Assembly (NCBI RefSeq): GCF_009857595.1
Contig: NZ_WWCU01000024.1
Location: 1-64,000 of the forward strand
Reading direction: 5' to 3'
Source of the DNA: Pseudoduganella aquatica
GTDB taxonomy: Bacteria; Pseudomonadota; Gammaproteobacteria; Burkholderiales; Burkholderiaceae_D
Length of the DNA: 64,000 bases
This document shows, in pieces, positions 1 to 7,753 of the stretch. The notes under the pieces are model-generated. The model saw only the letters and a list, made by a program, of their open reading frames with translations. It was not told the DNA's origin and did not search any database. Numbering within the stretch: the stretch's first letter is position 1; each line of letters starts with the position of its first letter. Both the position numbers and the translations under genes were made by a program.

Positions 1-111
1 TGGAATAAGAGCAACTGCTGCGAAATCTACATCACGGTCTTGGCGACCAAGGGCGGGTACGGCATCCAGTTGCTCTGCCCCGACGTTCCGTTTTCGGGGC
101 AGATGGAATAA
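1..111 (+). CDS. C-terminal end of an unidentified protein (partial)
   Basis: An open frame enters from the left edge and ends with TAA at 109-111, giving 36 residues with two adjacent cysteines near the start and the ending FSGQME. Codon choice is compatible with a real gene. The stop is 5 bases before a REP element and the frame converges on urtE, an arrangement repeated elsewhere in this window. The fragment is too short to identify, and it could be chance open sequence. Confidence 0.4.
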   Translation, partial: WNKSNCCEIYITVLATKGGYGIQLLCPDVPFSGQME

Positions 112-116
112 TACAA

Positions 117-147
117 GGGCGGGTTAGTGCGCAGCACGTAACCCGCC
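117..147 (+). repeat. REP element 1
   Basis: Imperfect palindrome with arms GGCGGGTTA (119-127) and TAACCCGCC (139-147), inner stem GTGC/GCAC and the characteristic extra G in the right arm. The GTAG head seen in other copies is degenerate here. It lies between the convergent ends of the partial gene and urtE. Confidence 0.8.
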
Positions 148-154
148 GGCTCCG

Positions 155-853
155 TCACACCGCCAAATGCCGCCGCACGTCTTCGCCGTCCATCAGCTCC
201 GGAGCTCCGGCGGCGACAACTTCCCCGCGCGACAGCACCACGAAGTTGTCCGCCAGCGCGCGCGCGAAGTCGAAATACTGCTCGCACAGCAGGATGCCGA
301 TATCCCCGCGCTGCCGCAGCAGCCGTATCACCCGCTCGATGTCCTTGATGATGGAAGGCTGGATGCCCTCCGTCGGTTCATCCAGGATAATCAGCTTGGG
401 CCTGGCCAGCATGGCGCGCGCAATGGCGAGCTGCTGCTGCTGCCCGCCCGAGAGATCCCCGCCGCGCCGTCCCAGCATCTCCTTCAGCACGGGAAACAGC
501 TCGTACACTTCCCCGCTGATGGTGGCCGCTTCGCGCCGCGACAGGGTGGCCATGCCCATCAGCAGATTTTCCTCCACCGTGAGCCGCGCGAAAATCTCCC
601 GCCCCTGCGGCACGTAGGCGATGCCCGCCGCCGCGCGCTGGTGCGGCTTCAGGCGCGTGATGTCGCGCCCGTTGAACGTCACTTTGCCGCGCGCCACCGG
701 CAGCACGCCGGTCAGGCATTTGAGCAGCGTGGTCTTGCCCACGCCGTTACGCCCCAGCAGCGTCAGGCACTCGCCCTTCTCCACCGTCAGCGACACGCCA
801 CGCAGCGTGTGCGACGAGCCATAGTACTGGTTCACTTGTTCGACTTGCAGCAT
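155..853 (-). CDS. urtE: Urea ABC transporter ATP-binding subunit UrtE
   Basis: One of two cytoplasmic ATPases powering high-affinity urea import through UrtBC. The 232-residue protein has Walker A GRNGVGKTT (34-42), the ABC signature LSGGQ (134-138) and Walker B LIILDEP (154-160), a normal length for LivF/UrtE proteins. It is the last gene of the urt operon, 8 bases after urtD. A branched-chain amino acid LivF assignment is possible from this protein alone, but the complete urtABCDE order and the UrtA sequence favour urea. Its 3' end faces REP element 1, a plausible end-of-operon hairpin. Confidence 0.95.
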   Translation of the reverse strand: MLQVEQVNQYYGSSHTLRGVSLTVEKGECLTLLGRNGVGKTTLLKCLTGVLPVARGKVTFNGRDITRLKPHQRAAAGIAYVPQGREIFARLTVEENLLMGMATLSRREAATISGEVYELFPVLKEMLGRRGGDLSGGQQQQLAIARAMLARPKLIILDEPTEGIQPSIIKDIERVIRLLRQRGDIGILLCEQYFDFARALADNFVVLSRGEVVAAGAPELMDGEDVRRHLAV

Positions 854-861
854 ATGGCTCC

Positions 862-1638
862 CTAGCGTCCCAGATAGACTTCAATCACGCGTTCATCGGC
901 TTGCACCTGGTCCATGCGGCCCTGCGCCAGCACCGATCCCTCGTGCAGTACCGTCACCTCGCCCTGCTGCGCAATCTCCGCGACAAAGCCCATGTCGTGC
1001 TCCACCACCATGATGGAATGCTTGCCGCGCAATTCGTTGAGCAGCTCGGCGGTGCGCGCCGTTTCCGCGTCCGACATGCCGGCCACCGGCTCGTCCAGCA
1101 GTATCAGCTGCGGCTCCTGCATCAGCAGCATGCCTATCTCCAGCCACTGCTTCTGGCCGTGCGACAGCAACCCGGCCAGGCGGTCCTCCTGCCCGTTCAG
1201 GCGTATCAGGCGCAGGATCTCGGCGATCTTGTCGCGCTGCTCGGAACTCAGGCGCGCGAACAGCGTGGGCCGCACACGCTTGTCCATCTTGGCGGCCAGC
1301 TCCAGGTTTTCGAACACCGTGTGCTGCTCGAACACCGTGGGCCGCTGGAACTTGCGGCCTATGCCGGCGTGCGCGATGTCGTATTCCGTCATGCCCGCCA
1401 GGTCGTAGGTCTGGCCGAAGAAGGCGCTGCCGGAAGTGGGCCGCGTCTTGCCGGTGATGACGTCCATCATGGTGGTCTTGCCCGCGCCGTTGGGACCGAT
1501 GATGCAGCGCAGCTCGCCCACCGCGATATCCAGGCTCAGTTTATTGAGCGCCTTGAAGCCGTCGAAGGAAACGGTGATGTCGTCCAGGTAGAGGATGACG
1601 CCGTGTTCCGTGTCCAGCCCTTCGCGTTTGACGCTCAT
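862..1638 (-). CDS. urtD: Urea ABC transporter ATP-binding subunit UrtD
   Basis: Second ATPase of the urea importer, 258 residues. Walker A is GPNGAGKTT (48-56); the signature motif is the LSHGQ variant typical of UrtD/LivG-type ATPases, followed by Walker B LILLDEP. The ATG at 1636-1638 overlaps the stop of urtC in an ATGA, so the two are translationally coupled. The frame stays open upstream through urtC, but that extension is the antisense-like shadow of the permease and has no family similarity. Confidence 0.95.
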   Translation of the reverse strand: MSVKREGLDTEHGVILYLDDITVSFDGFKALNKLSLDIAVGELRCIIGPNGAGKTTMMDVITGKTRPTSGSAFFGQTYDLAGMTEYDIAHAGIGRKFQRPTVFEQHTVFENLELAAKMDKRVRPTLFARLSSEQRDKIAEILRLIRLNGQEDRLAGLLSHGQKQWLEIGMLLMQEPQLILLDEPVAGMSDAETARTAELLNELRGKHSIMVVEHDMGFVAEIAQQGEVTVLHEGSVLAQGRMDQVQADERVIEVYLGR

Positions 1639-2783
1639 GCTGCCTCCTTCGCAGGGACGGCGGCAGGTGCTGGCGCGGCTTCGGATGCAGGCTCCGGCTC
1701 GGGCGGCGGTGCGCCCCGTTTCAGTTTTTCCATCAAGCCAAGTATGCCCTTCTGCATGAACAGCGTGACGAGGATGAACAGGAGGCCGAGTGCGAACAGC
1801 CACAGGTCCGGGAAGGCGGCGGTGAACCAGCTTTTCAGCCCGTTCACGGTGAAGGCGCCGATGATGGGGCCGACCAGCGTGCCGCGCCCGCCCACTGCCG
1901 CCCAGATCACCATCTCGATGGAGTTCGCGGGCGACATTTCGGACGGGTTGATGATGCCCACCTGCGGCACGTACAGCGCGCCTGCTATGCCGCACAGCAC
2001 CGCCGACAAGGTCCACACGAACAGCTTGAACCACAGCGGGTTGTAGCCGATGAACATGAGGCGCGATTCGGAGTCGCGCACGGCCTGCAGCACGCGGCCC
2101 AGTTTTGACGTGACGATCCAGCGGCACAGCACCAGCGCGCCGGCGAGGAAGCCCAGCGTGACCAGGTAGAGCACGGCCTTGGTGCCGGGGGCGGTGACGC
2201 TGAAGCCGAGGATGCGCTTGAAGTCGGTGAAGCCGTTGTTGCCGCCAAAGCCGGTGTCGTTGCGGAAGAACAGCAGCATGAAGGCATAGGTCATGGCCTG
2301 CGTGATAATGGAGAAGTACACGCCCTTGATGCGCGAGCGGAAGGCGAAGTAGCCGAACACGAAGGCCAGCACGCCCGGCACCAGCACCACCAGCGCCATG
2401 CAGTACCAGAAATTGTCCGTCATGGACCAGTACCAGGGATAGGTTTTCCAGTCGAGGAAGACCATGAAGTCCGGCAGCGTGCTCTGGTAGACGCCGTCGC
2501 GGCCGATGGCGCGCATCAGGTACATGCCGTGGGCGTAGGCGCCCAGCGCGAAGAACACGCCGTGGCCCAGCGACAGGATGCCGGTGTAGCCCCACACCAG
2601 GTCCAGCGCCAGCGCGGCCAGCGCGTAGCACATGAATTTGCCGATCAGGCCCATGGCGTAGCTGGACACGTGCAGCGCATGCCCCGCCGGGAAGGCCAGG
2701 TTCAGCACCGGCAGCAGCGCGGCCACCGCCACGGCGGCGCAGATCAGCGTCCACGCGCGGGAGGAATACAGTGGGGTGCTCAT
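1635..2783 (-). CDS. urtC: Urea ABC transporter permease UrtC
   Basis: Inner-membrane permease of the LivM type, 382 residues with about ten hydrophobic segments. The ALDLVWGYTGILSLGHG stretch (residues about 59-75) is the conserved permease signature shared by UrtC and LivM. The C terminus is a short proline/alanine/glutamate-rich cytoplasmic tail. It overlaps urtB upstream and urtD downstream by 4 bases each, so subunit production is coupled. UrtB and UrtC together form the translocation channel that takes urea from periplasmic UrtA. Confidence 0.95.
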   Translation of the reverse strand: MSTPLYSSRAWTLICAAVAVAALLPVLNLAFPAGHALHVSSYAMGLIGKFMCYALAALALDLVWGYTGILSLGHGVFFALGAYAHGMYLMRAIGRDGVYQSTLPDFMVFLDWKTYPWYWSMTDNFWYCMALVVLVPGVLAFVFGYFAFRSRIKGVYFSIITQAMTYAFMLLFFRNDTGFGGNNGFTDFKRILGFSVTAPGTKAVLYLVTLGFLAGALVLCRWIVTSKLGRVLQAVRDSESRLMFIGYNPLWFKLFVWTLSAVLCGIAGALYVPQVGIINPSEMSPANSIEMVIWAAVGGRGTLVGPIIGAFTVNGLKSWFTAAFPDLWLFALGLLFILVTLFMQKGILGLMEKLKRGAPPPEPEPASEAAPAPAAVPAKEAA

Positions 2784-4375
2784 TCTACGCTCCTGCCTTT
2801 CATCGCAAACAGCCCTTGCGGCCTGCGCTGGATGAAGATGATGATGAACACGAGGATGGCGATCTTGGCCATGACGGCGCCAGCCAGCGGTTCAAGGAAT
2901 TTGTTCACTTCGCCCAGGCCCAGCGCGGCGATCACGGTGCCGGCCAGCTGGCCCACGCCGCCCAGCACCACCACCATGAAGGAGTCCACCACATAGGCCT
3001 GCCCGAGGTCCGGCCCCACGTTGCCGAGCTGGGACAGCGCCACGCCGCCCAGGCCGGCGATGCCGGAGCCCAGGCCGAAGGTCATCATGTCGATGCGGCC
3101 GGTGGGCACGCCCACGCAGTCGGCCATGCGGCGGTTCTGCATGACGGCGCGCACGAACAGGCCGAGGCGGGTCTTGTTCAGTATCAGCCACACGGCGGCC
3201 ACGACGACGACGGCGAAGGCGATGATGGCGATGCGGTTATACGACAGCACCAGCGAGCCAAGCACGGTCACGCCGCCGGACATCCAGGAAGGGTTGGCCA
3301 CTTCCACGTTCTGCGCGCCGAAGATGGTGCGCACCAGCTGCATCAGCATCAGGCTGATGCCCCAGGTGGCCAGCAGGGTTTCCAGCGGGCGGCCGTAGAG
3401 CCAGCGGATTACCGTGCGCTCGAGCGCCACGCCGACCGCAAACGCCACCAGGAAAGCGGCGGGCAATGCTGCGGCCAGATACCAGTCCAGCGCGCCGGGG
3501 AAGTAGTTGCGGAACAGGGACTGGCACAGATAGGTGGTGTACGCGCCTATCATCAGCAGTTCGCCGTGCGCCATGTTGATGATGCCCATCAGGCCGAAGG
3601 TAATGGCCAGGCCGAGCGCGGCCAGCAGCAGCACGCTGCCCAGCGACACGCCGTAGAACAGCTTGCCGACGAATTCCGTACGGGCGATGCGGCTGTCGAT
3701 GCGGTCCAGCGCGTCGACAACGGCAGCGCGCACCGAGGCGTCGGGTTCGGCGTAGCTGACATCCTGCTGCGCCAGCATGGCTTGCAGTACAGGGCGCAGC
3801 GCGGCGCCGCCGCTGTCGGCCAGCGCGGAGACGGCGGCCTTGCGCACGGCGGCGTCGGGCGACTGCAGATCCGCGGTGGCGACCAGGGACAGCAGGATGG
3901 CCTTGATGGCAGTGTCTTTCTCAAGCGCGTAGGCTTTGCGTATCAGCGGCGCCTGGGCGGCGTCGGCGGATTTTGCCTGCAGCTGCAGGGCTGCGGCCAG
4001 GCGCTGTTCGCGGTCCGGCGACAGCAGCGCCATGCCCGACAGCGCGCCTTCCACCGCGCCGCGCAGGCGGTTGTTAACGACCACGCCGTCCACGCCGTCC
4101 GGCACGGGGCTGGTGGCGCCGGTGGCGGGGTTCCAGGCCTTGTCGCCGTCGACGACGAGGATGGCGCCGTCCGGCGTGGCGTACAGCGTGTCGCCGTTCA
4201 GCGCCTGCAGGACTTTGAGCGCATCCGCATCCGCCAGCGCGGCGATCTTGCCGACCGCTTCAATGCGGGCGTCCGGATCGCCGCCGGCCAGCGGGGCGAG
4301 CAGCGCGGGATCGATGGCGGCATGCGCGCCCAAGGCATGCAGGCAAAGCAGCGCAATAAGCAGAATTCGTTTCAT
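2780..4375 (-). CDS. urtB: Urea ABC transporter permease UrtB
   Basis: LivH-type permease of 531 residues, longer than LivH because of an N-terminal extracytoplasmic region. A signal peptide (residues 1-20, ending AHAA) is followed by about 200 mostly alpha-helical, alanine-rich residues, then the membrane domain from about residue 235. This layout is usual for UrtB and separates it from ordinary branched-chain amino acid permeases. A 106-base gap to urtA, the only sizeable gap in the operon, contains REP element 2. Confidence 0.95.
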   Translation of the reverse strand: MKRILLIALLCLHALGAHAAIDPALLAPLAGGDPDARIEAVGKIAALADADALKVLQALNGDTLYATPDGAILVVDGDKAWNPATGATSPVPDGVDGVVVNNRLRGAVEGALSGMALLSPDREQRLAAALQLQAKSADAAQAPLIRKAYALEKDTAIKAILLSLVATADLQSPDAAVRKAAVSALADSGGAALRPVLQAMLAQQDVSYAEPDASVRAAVVDALDRIDSRIARTEFVGKLFYGVSLGSVLLLAALGLAITFGLMGIINMAHGELLMIGAYTTYLCQSLFRNYFPGALDWYLAAALPAAFLVAFAVGVALERTVIRWLYGRPLETLLATWGISLMLMQLVRTIFGAQNVEVANPSWMSGGVTVLGSLVLSYNRIAIIAFAVVVVAAVWLILNKTRLGLFVRAVMQNRRMADCVGVPTGRIDMMTFGLGSGIAGLGGVALSQLGNVGPDLGQAYVVDSFMVVVLGGVGQLAGTVIAALGLGEVNKFLEPLAGAVMAKIAILVFIIIFIQRRPQGLFAMKGRSVE

Positions 4376-4402
4376 GGGATATGCAGGGTTGTCATGCTAT
4401 GC

Positions 4403-4439
4403 GTAGGGCGGGTTGGCGCGCTGGCGCGCGTAACCCGCC
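4403..4439 (+). repeat. REP element 2, between urtA and urtB
   Basis: GTAG head at 4403-4406, GGCGGGTTG arm (one G for A change), GC-rich loop, GCGTAACCCGCC arm. It lies in the transcribed gap between urtA and urtB, where it would form a strong hairpin in the operon mRNA. Confidence 0.85.
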
Positions 4440-4481
4440 ATGAGCCGCCGGCGCCTCGACAGACCAGGCGCCGGCGGACTT

Positions 4482-5738
4482 TCACATCTTTTGCTTGCCC
4501 TCGTTACCCTTGATGAAGGGACTCCATGGCTGAGCGCGCAGCGGGTCTTTGGTCTTCCACACCACGCTGAACTGACCGTCGCCCTTGATTTCGCCTATCA
4601 TCACCGGCTTGTGCAGGTGGTGGTTGGTCTGGTCCATGGTCAGGGTGAAGCCGGACGGCGCCTTGAAGCTCTGGCCGCCCATCGCTGCGATCACCTTGTC
4701 GGTGTCCGTGGTGCCGGCCTTCTCCACCGCCTGCTTCCACATATGGATGCCGACATAGGTTGCTTCCATCGGGTCGTTCGTCACGACGGTGCTGGCGTTG
4801 GGCAGCTTCTTGGCGACGGCGTAGGCCTTCCACTTCTTGATGAATTCCGAATTGACCGGGTTCTTCACCGACTCGAAGTAGTTCCATGCCGCCAGGTGGC
4901 CCAGCAGCGGCTTGGTGTCCACGCCGCGCAGTTCTTCCTCGCCCACCGAGAACGCCACCACCGGCACGTCGGTCGCCTTCAGGCCGGCATTGCCCAGCTC
5001 TTTGTAGAACGGCACATTGGAGTCGCCGTTGATGGTGGAGATCACCGCCGTCTTGCCGCCCGCCGAGAACTTCTTGATGTTGGCGACTATGGTCTGGTAG
5101 TCCGCGTGGCCGAACGGAGTGTAGACCTCGTCGATGTCGCTGTCCTTCACGCCTTTGCTTTTCAGGAAGGCGCGCAGGATCTTGTTGGTGGTGCGCGGAT
5201 ACACATAGTCGGTGCCCAGCAGGACGAAGCGCTTGGCCGAGCCGCCATCCTTGCTCATCAGGTACTCCACGGCGGGAATGGCCTGCTGGTTGGGCGCGGC
5301 GCCGGTGTAGAACACGTTCTTCTCCAGCTCCTCGCCTTCATACTGCACCGGGTAGAACAGCACGCTGTTCAGCTCTTTGAACACCGGCAGAACGGACTTG
5401 CGCGACACCGAGGTCCAGCAGCCGAAGACGGCGGCGACTTTATCCTTGGCGATCAGCTGGCGCGCCTTTTCGGCGAACAGCGGCCAGTTCGAGGCCGGGT
5501 CCACCACCACGGCTTCGAGCTTCTTGCCCAGCACGCCGCCGTTGGCGTTGATTTCGTCGATGGTCATCAAGGCCACGTCCTTGAGCGACGTTTCGGAAAT
5601 GGCCATGGTGCCCGACAGGGAATGCAGGATGCCGACCTTGATGGTGTCGGCCGCTTGCGCGGAAACGCCTCCGATCAGCATGACGGCGCCGGCGGCGATC
5701 TGGGTGAAGGTGGCGATAAATGTGCGGCGAGTTTGCAT
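4482..5738 (-). CDS. urtA: Urea-binding periplasmic protein UrtA
   Basis: Periplasmic urea receptor of the Leu/Ile/Val-binding-protein family, 418 residues. The first 30 residues form a signal with a twin-arginine-like TRRTFI start and end near SAQAAD; the mature protein begins TIKVGILHSLSGTMAISE, the usual UrtA opening. I chose the ATG at 5738 because GAGGA lies about 7 bases upstream on its strand; an in-frame ATG at 5765 overlaps the porin stop and lacks a ribosome site. It is the first urt gene, 23 bases after the porin gene, and likely shares its promoter. Confidence 0.95.
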   Translation of the reverse strand: MQTRRTFIATFTQIAAGAVMLIGGVSAQAADTIKVGILHSLSGTMAISETSLKDVALMTIDEINANGGVLGKKLEAVVVDPASNWPLFAEKARQLIAKDKVAAVFGCWTSVSRKSVLPVFKELNSVLFYPVQYEGEELEKNVFYTGAAPNQQAIPAVEYLMSKDGGSAKRFVLLGTDYVYPRTTNKILRAFLKSKGVKDSDIDEVYTPFGHADYQTIVANIKKFSAGGKTAVISTINGDSNVPFYKELGNAGLKATDVPVVAFSVGEEELRGVDTKPLLGHLAAWNYFESVKNPVNSEFIKKWKAYAVAKKLPNASTVVTNDPMEATYVGIHMWKQAVEKAGTTDTDKVIAAMGGQSFKAPSGFTLTMDQTNHHLHKPVMIGEIKGDGQFSVVWKTKDPLRAQPWSPFIKGNEGKQKM

Positions 5739-5761
5739 GGCGGTCCTCGTAAAGTGTGGGT

Positions 5762-6880
5762 TCAATATTGGAGTTGCAGCGCGACGACGAATTTATTCTG
5801 GTCCGGCGCGGCCGCGACCTTGGTGCGCGAGTACACGGCGCTGATCTGCGCGTTGTAACCGTCGATGATGTAGTTCACGCCAATGTCGCTCTGGCGCGTA
5901 TTGAGGTTGGTGTCCGGCTTGAATTTCTGGAAGCGCGCGAAGGGCTGCAGCTTGCCCCAGCCCAGGCCCTGGTCGAAGATGTAGGACACGCCTGCGGACC
6001 AGGCTTCGCCCTGCTCGGACTTGATGACGTTGTCCGTGTCGTAGTCGTAGTAAGCCGCTTCGACGGCGACGGCGCCCGAACCGGGGATGCGCTTCTCCAG
6101 CAGGAAGTCGACGTTCCAGGCGCTGTAGTCGCCCACGCGGGACACCGTCAGCACGCCGTCCTTCTGCTGGCGCGCGGCCATGCCGATGGCCAGGATGTCC
6201 TTGCCGCCGAGGTAGTTGCCGGTGCCGTAGTAGCCCGGTTCCGCGTCCCAGAAGTCGTACTGCAGGCGGCCCGCGTACATCAGCGAGTCGGAGGTTTTCA
6301 CGCCGGCGGCCTTGGCCTGGTTCTGGGTCAGCGAGCCGATGCCGAAGGTGTGGCCCTCGAAGGCGCCGAAGGAGTAGCCCAGCTTGCCGCCCTCGAGCAC
6401 ATTGCCCCAGACGACCACGCCGTCGTCGCGGCCACGGAAGATGCCGCCGTTGTAGCCGTAGCGGGAAGAGACGCCGGCCCAGTAGCCGCCGCCCAGCGAG
6501 TAGTAAGGCCCGGCCATGTTGGCGCGGTCGCTCGGCGAGAGCAGGCGGCCGGCCCAGATATTGAGTTCGGGCGAGATGGCGAACTGGCCCGCCGCGTCGA
6601 GCACGCGGATCTTGTCGCCGTCCCACTCGGTGTTGAACATGCCCTTGATGTTCTTGTTCAGCGAAGCGCCGAAGAACAGGCGGGCGCTGTCCAGGTTCAG
6701 GTCATTCGAGCGCGAGGTGCCGTTGGAGGCGCCGTCCTCGATGCTGGAATAAGAGCCGCGCATGCCGAAGCCCACGCTGACCGACTTATCCTCGCCTACC
6801 TTGATGGTTGCACCGGCCTGCGCCAGCATGGGCGCGGCGGCCAGCATGGCGCATAGCGCTCGTTTTCGTATCGTCGTCAT
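5762..6880 (-). CDS. Outer-membrane porin, probably for urea/amide uptake
   Basis: Encodes 372 residues: signal peptide (1-22, ending AQAGA) and then alternating short aromatic beta-strands, with a C-terminal strand ending in LQLQY, as in trimeric beta-barrel proteins. It looks like a proteobacterial anion/nutrient porin. Position as first gene of the urt operon suggests it admits urea or short amides across the outer membrane; that substrate is inferred only from context. The 130 bases upstream, before REP 3, should hold the operon promoter. Confidence 0.85.
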   Translation of the reverse strand: MTTIRKRALCAMLAAAPMLAQAGATIKVGEDKSVSVGFGMRGSYSSIEDGASNGTSRSNDLNLDSARLFFGASLNKNIKGMFNTEWDGDKIRVLDAAGQFAISPELNIWAGRLLSPSDRANMAGPYYSLGGGYWAGVSSRYGYNGGIFRGRDDGVVVWGNVLEGGKLGYSFGAFEGHTFGIGSLTQNQAKAAGVKTSDSLMYAGRLQYDFWDAEPGYYGTGNYLGGKDILAIGMAARQQKDGVLTVSRVGDYSAWNVDFLLEKRIPGSGAVAVEAAYYDYDTDNVIKSEQGEAWSAGVSYIFDQGLGWGKLQPFARFQKFKPDTNLNTRQSDIGVNYIIDGYNAQISAVYSRTKVAAAPDQNKFVVALQLQY

Positions 6881-6947
6881 TCCAGGCCTCTCTCATGTTG
6901 TGGTTCACTATTGACATGAGATTAACCATTGCGCGAAAACTAAGACA

Positions 6948-6963
6948 TACGTCAACCTACGTA
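6948..6963. promoter_or_regulatory. Short dyad upstream of the porin-urt operon
   Basis: TACGT and ACGTA form an inverted repeat with a 6-base spacer about 70 bases before the porin start. It could be an operator for urea or nitrogen control. I recognise no named regulator site, and 5-bp arms are weak evidence. Confidence 0.2.
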
Positions 6964-7011
6964 CTTGCCAAACATTGGCGGGTTGCGCAATCGTCGACTG
7001 TCCGGGGCATC

Positions 7012-7046
7012 GTAGGGCGGGTTAGCGCGCCAGCGCGTAACCCGCC
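7012..7046 (+). repeat. REP element 3, overlapping the RAYT 3' end
   Basis: GTAG head 7012-7015, GGCGGGTTAGCGC arm, loop, GCGCGTAACCCGCC arm. The transposase reading frame on the other strand runs into it and stops at the TTA at 7022-7024. Confidence 0.9.
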
Positions 7047-7564
7047 ACAGCGGCCGGCGCACACCAGTCCTGCGGATAGACGCCCTCCGCCACATAGCGA
7101 TGAAAACTCGACCAGGGCCAGTCCCGCACGCGCTGCACCAGCCCGTGCTTGACCGGAATCCAGTGCACATAATCGAGATGGAACCTGAAATCATCTTCCG
7201 ACTGCAATGCATGTTCCCAGTAGCGGTGCTGCCATAAGGCGCTGCATTGCTTGCGCTGGCGGCGCGGATTCGGCGCTGAATCCGGCAGTAGCGCGCTGCA
7301 GGCTTTGCTTATGTGCGATTTGATCAACCGCACTCGAAGCGGGAAATCGCTGTCGCCTTCGGGCAGGGTCCAGATCATGTGCAGGTGGTCAGGGAGAAGG
7401 ACCATGCCGGCGATGTGGAATGGATGCTTGCGGCGCACCGAGGCTATCGCGCGTTTCAGTGCGGCGCGCAGAGGCAATTCGCACAGGATGGGTCGGCGCT
7501 GTTCGGTGACCACCGTGAAGAAGTAGCTGCCGCCGGGGAGGTAGAGACGACGATAGTTGGGCAT
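7022..7564 (-). CDS. REP-associated tyrosine transposase (RAYT)
   Basis: Single-copy-type relative of IS200/IS605 Y1 transposases that acts on REP palindromes, 180 residues. The metal-binding HLH is at 60-62 inside LLPDHLHMIW. The conserved helix DYVHWIPVKHGLV (131-143) carries the probable catalytic Tyr132, and WPWSS (149-153) is a further RAYT hallmark. AGGA lies 8-10 bases before the ATG. REP 3 lies at its 3' end and REPs 4 and 5 at its 5' side, the known arrangement of RAYT genes with their substrates. Its last residues AGYALAR and stop are read from REP 3. No IS ends are visible, so it is a domesticated-type gene rather than a full insertion sequence. Confidence 0.92.
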   Translation of the reverse strand: MPNYRRLYLPGGSYFFTVVTEQRRPILCELPLRAALKRAIASVRRKHPFHIAGMVLLPDHLHMIWTLPEGDSDFPLRVRLIKSHISKACSALLPDSAPNPRRQRKQCSALWQHRYWEHALQSEDDFRFHLDYVHWIPVKHGLVQRVRDWPWSSFHRYVAEGVYPQDWCAPAAVAGYALAR

Positions 7565-7638
7565 GGCTTGTCCTTGTCATGGTGACAGGATGAGCCTAAG
7601 GGGTGTGAGATTGCGAGGTTTGCGGCGGATCAAAGTTT

Positions 7639-7674
7639 GGCGGGTTACGACGCTGCGCGTCTAACCCGCCCTAC
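7639..7674 (-). repeat. REP element 4
   Basis: Inverted orientation, with GGCGGGTTACG arm at 7639, loop, CTAACCCGCC arm and CTAC (GTAG on the minus strand) at 7671-7674. It is paired head-to-head with REP 5 across a 33-base spacer, upstream of the RAYT gene. Confidence 0.9.
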
Positions 7675-7707
7675 GCATGTTTCACAATTCCGGGTATTTT
7701 CAGCCGC

Positions 7708-7739
7708 GTAGGGCGGGTTAGGCGGAGCCGTAACCCGCC
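7708..7739 (+). repeat. REP element 5
   Basis: GTAG head 7708-7711, GGCGGGTTAGGC arm, very short loop, GCCGTAACCCGCC arm. With REP 4 it makes a BIME-like head-to-head pair. It ends 14 bases from the stop of the MFS gene. Confidence 0.9.
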
Positions 7740-7753
7740 GCCACGTCACGCCA

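Noticed and set aside
862..2754. Single open frame apparently joining a 370-residue N-terminal region to UrtD
   Set aside because: The upstream part is an off-frame reading of urtC; urtD has its own ATG at 1638 overlapping the urtC stop.
6977..6990. Half REP (GGCGGGTTGCGC) upstream of REP 3
   Set aside because: The matching second arm and GTAG head are missing; it may be a remnant but cannot be told from chance.
7012..7739. RAYT region as a complete insertion sequence
   Set aside because: No IS200/IS605 end structures, target duplication or accessory gene; the REPs are dispersed genome features, so a RAYT locus is the better description.
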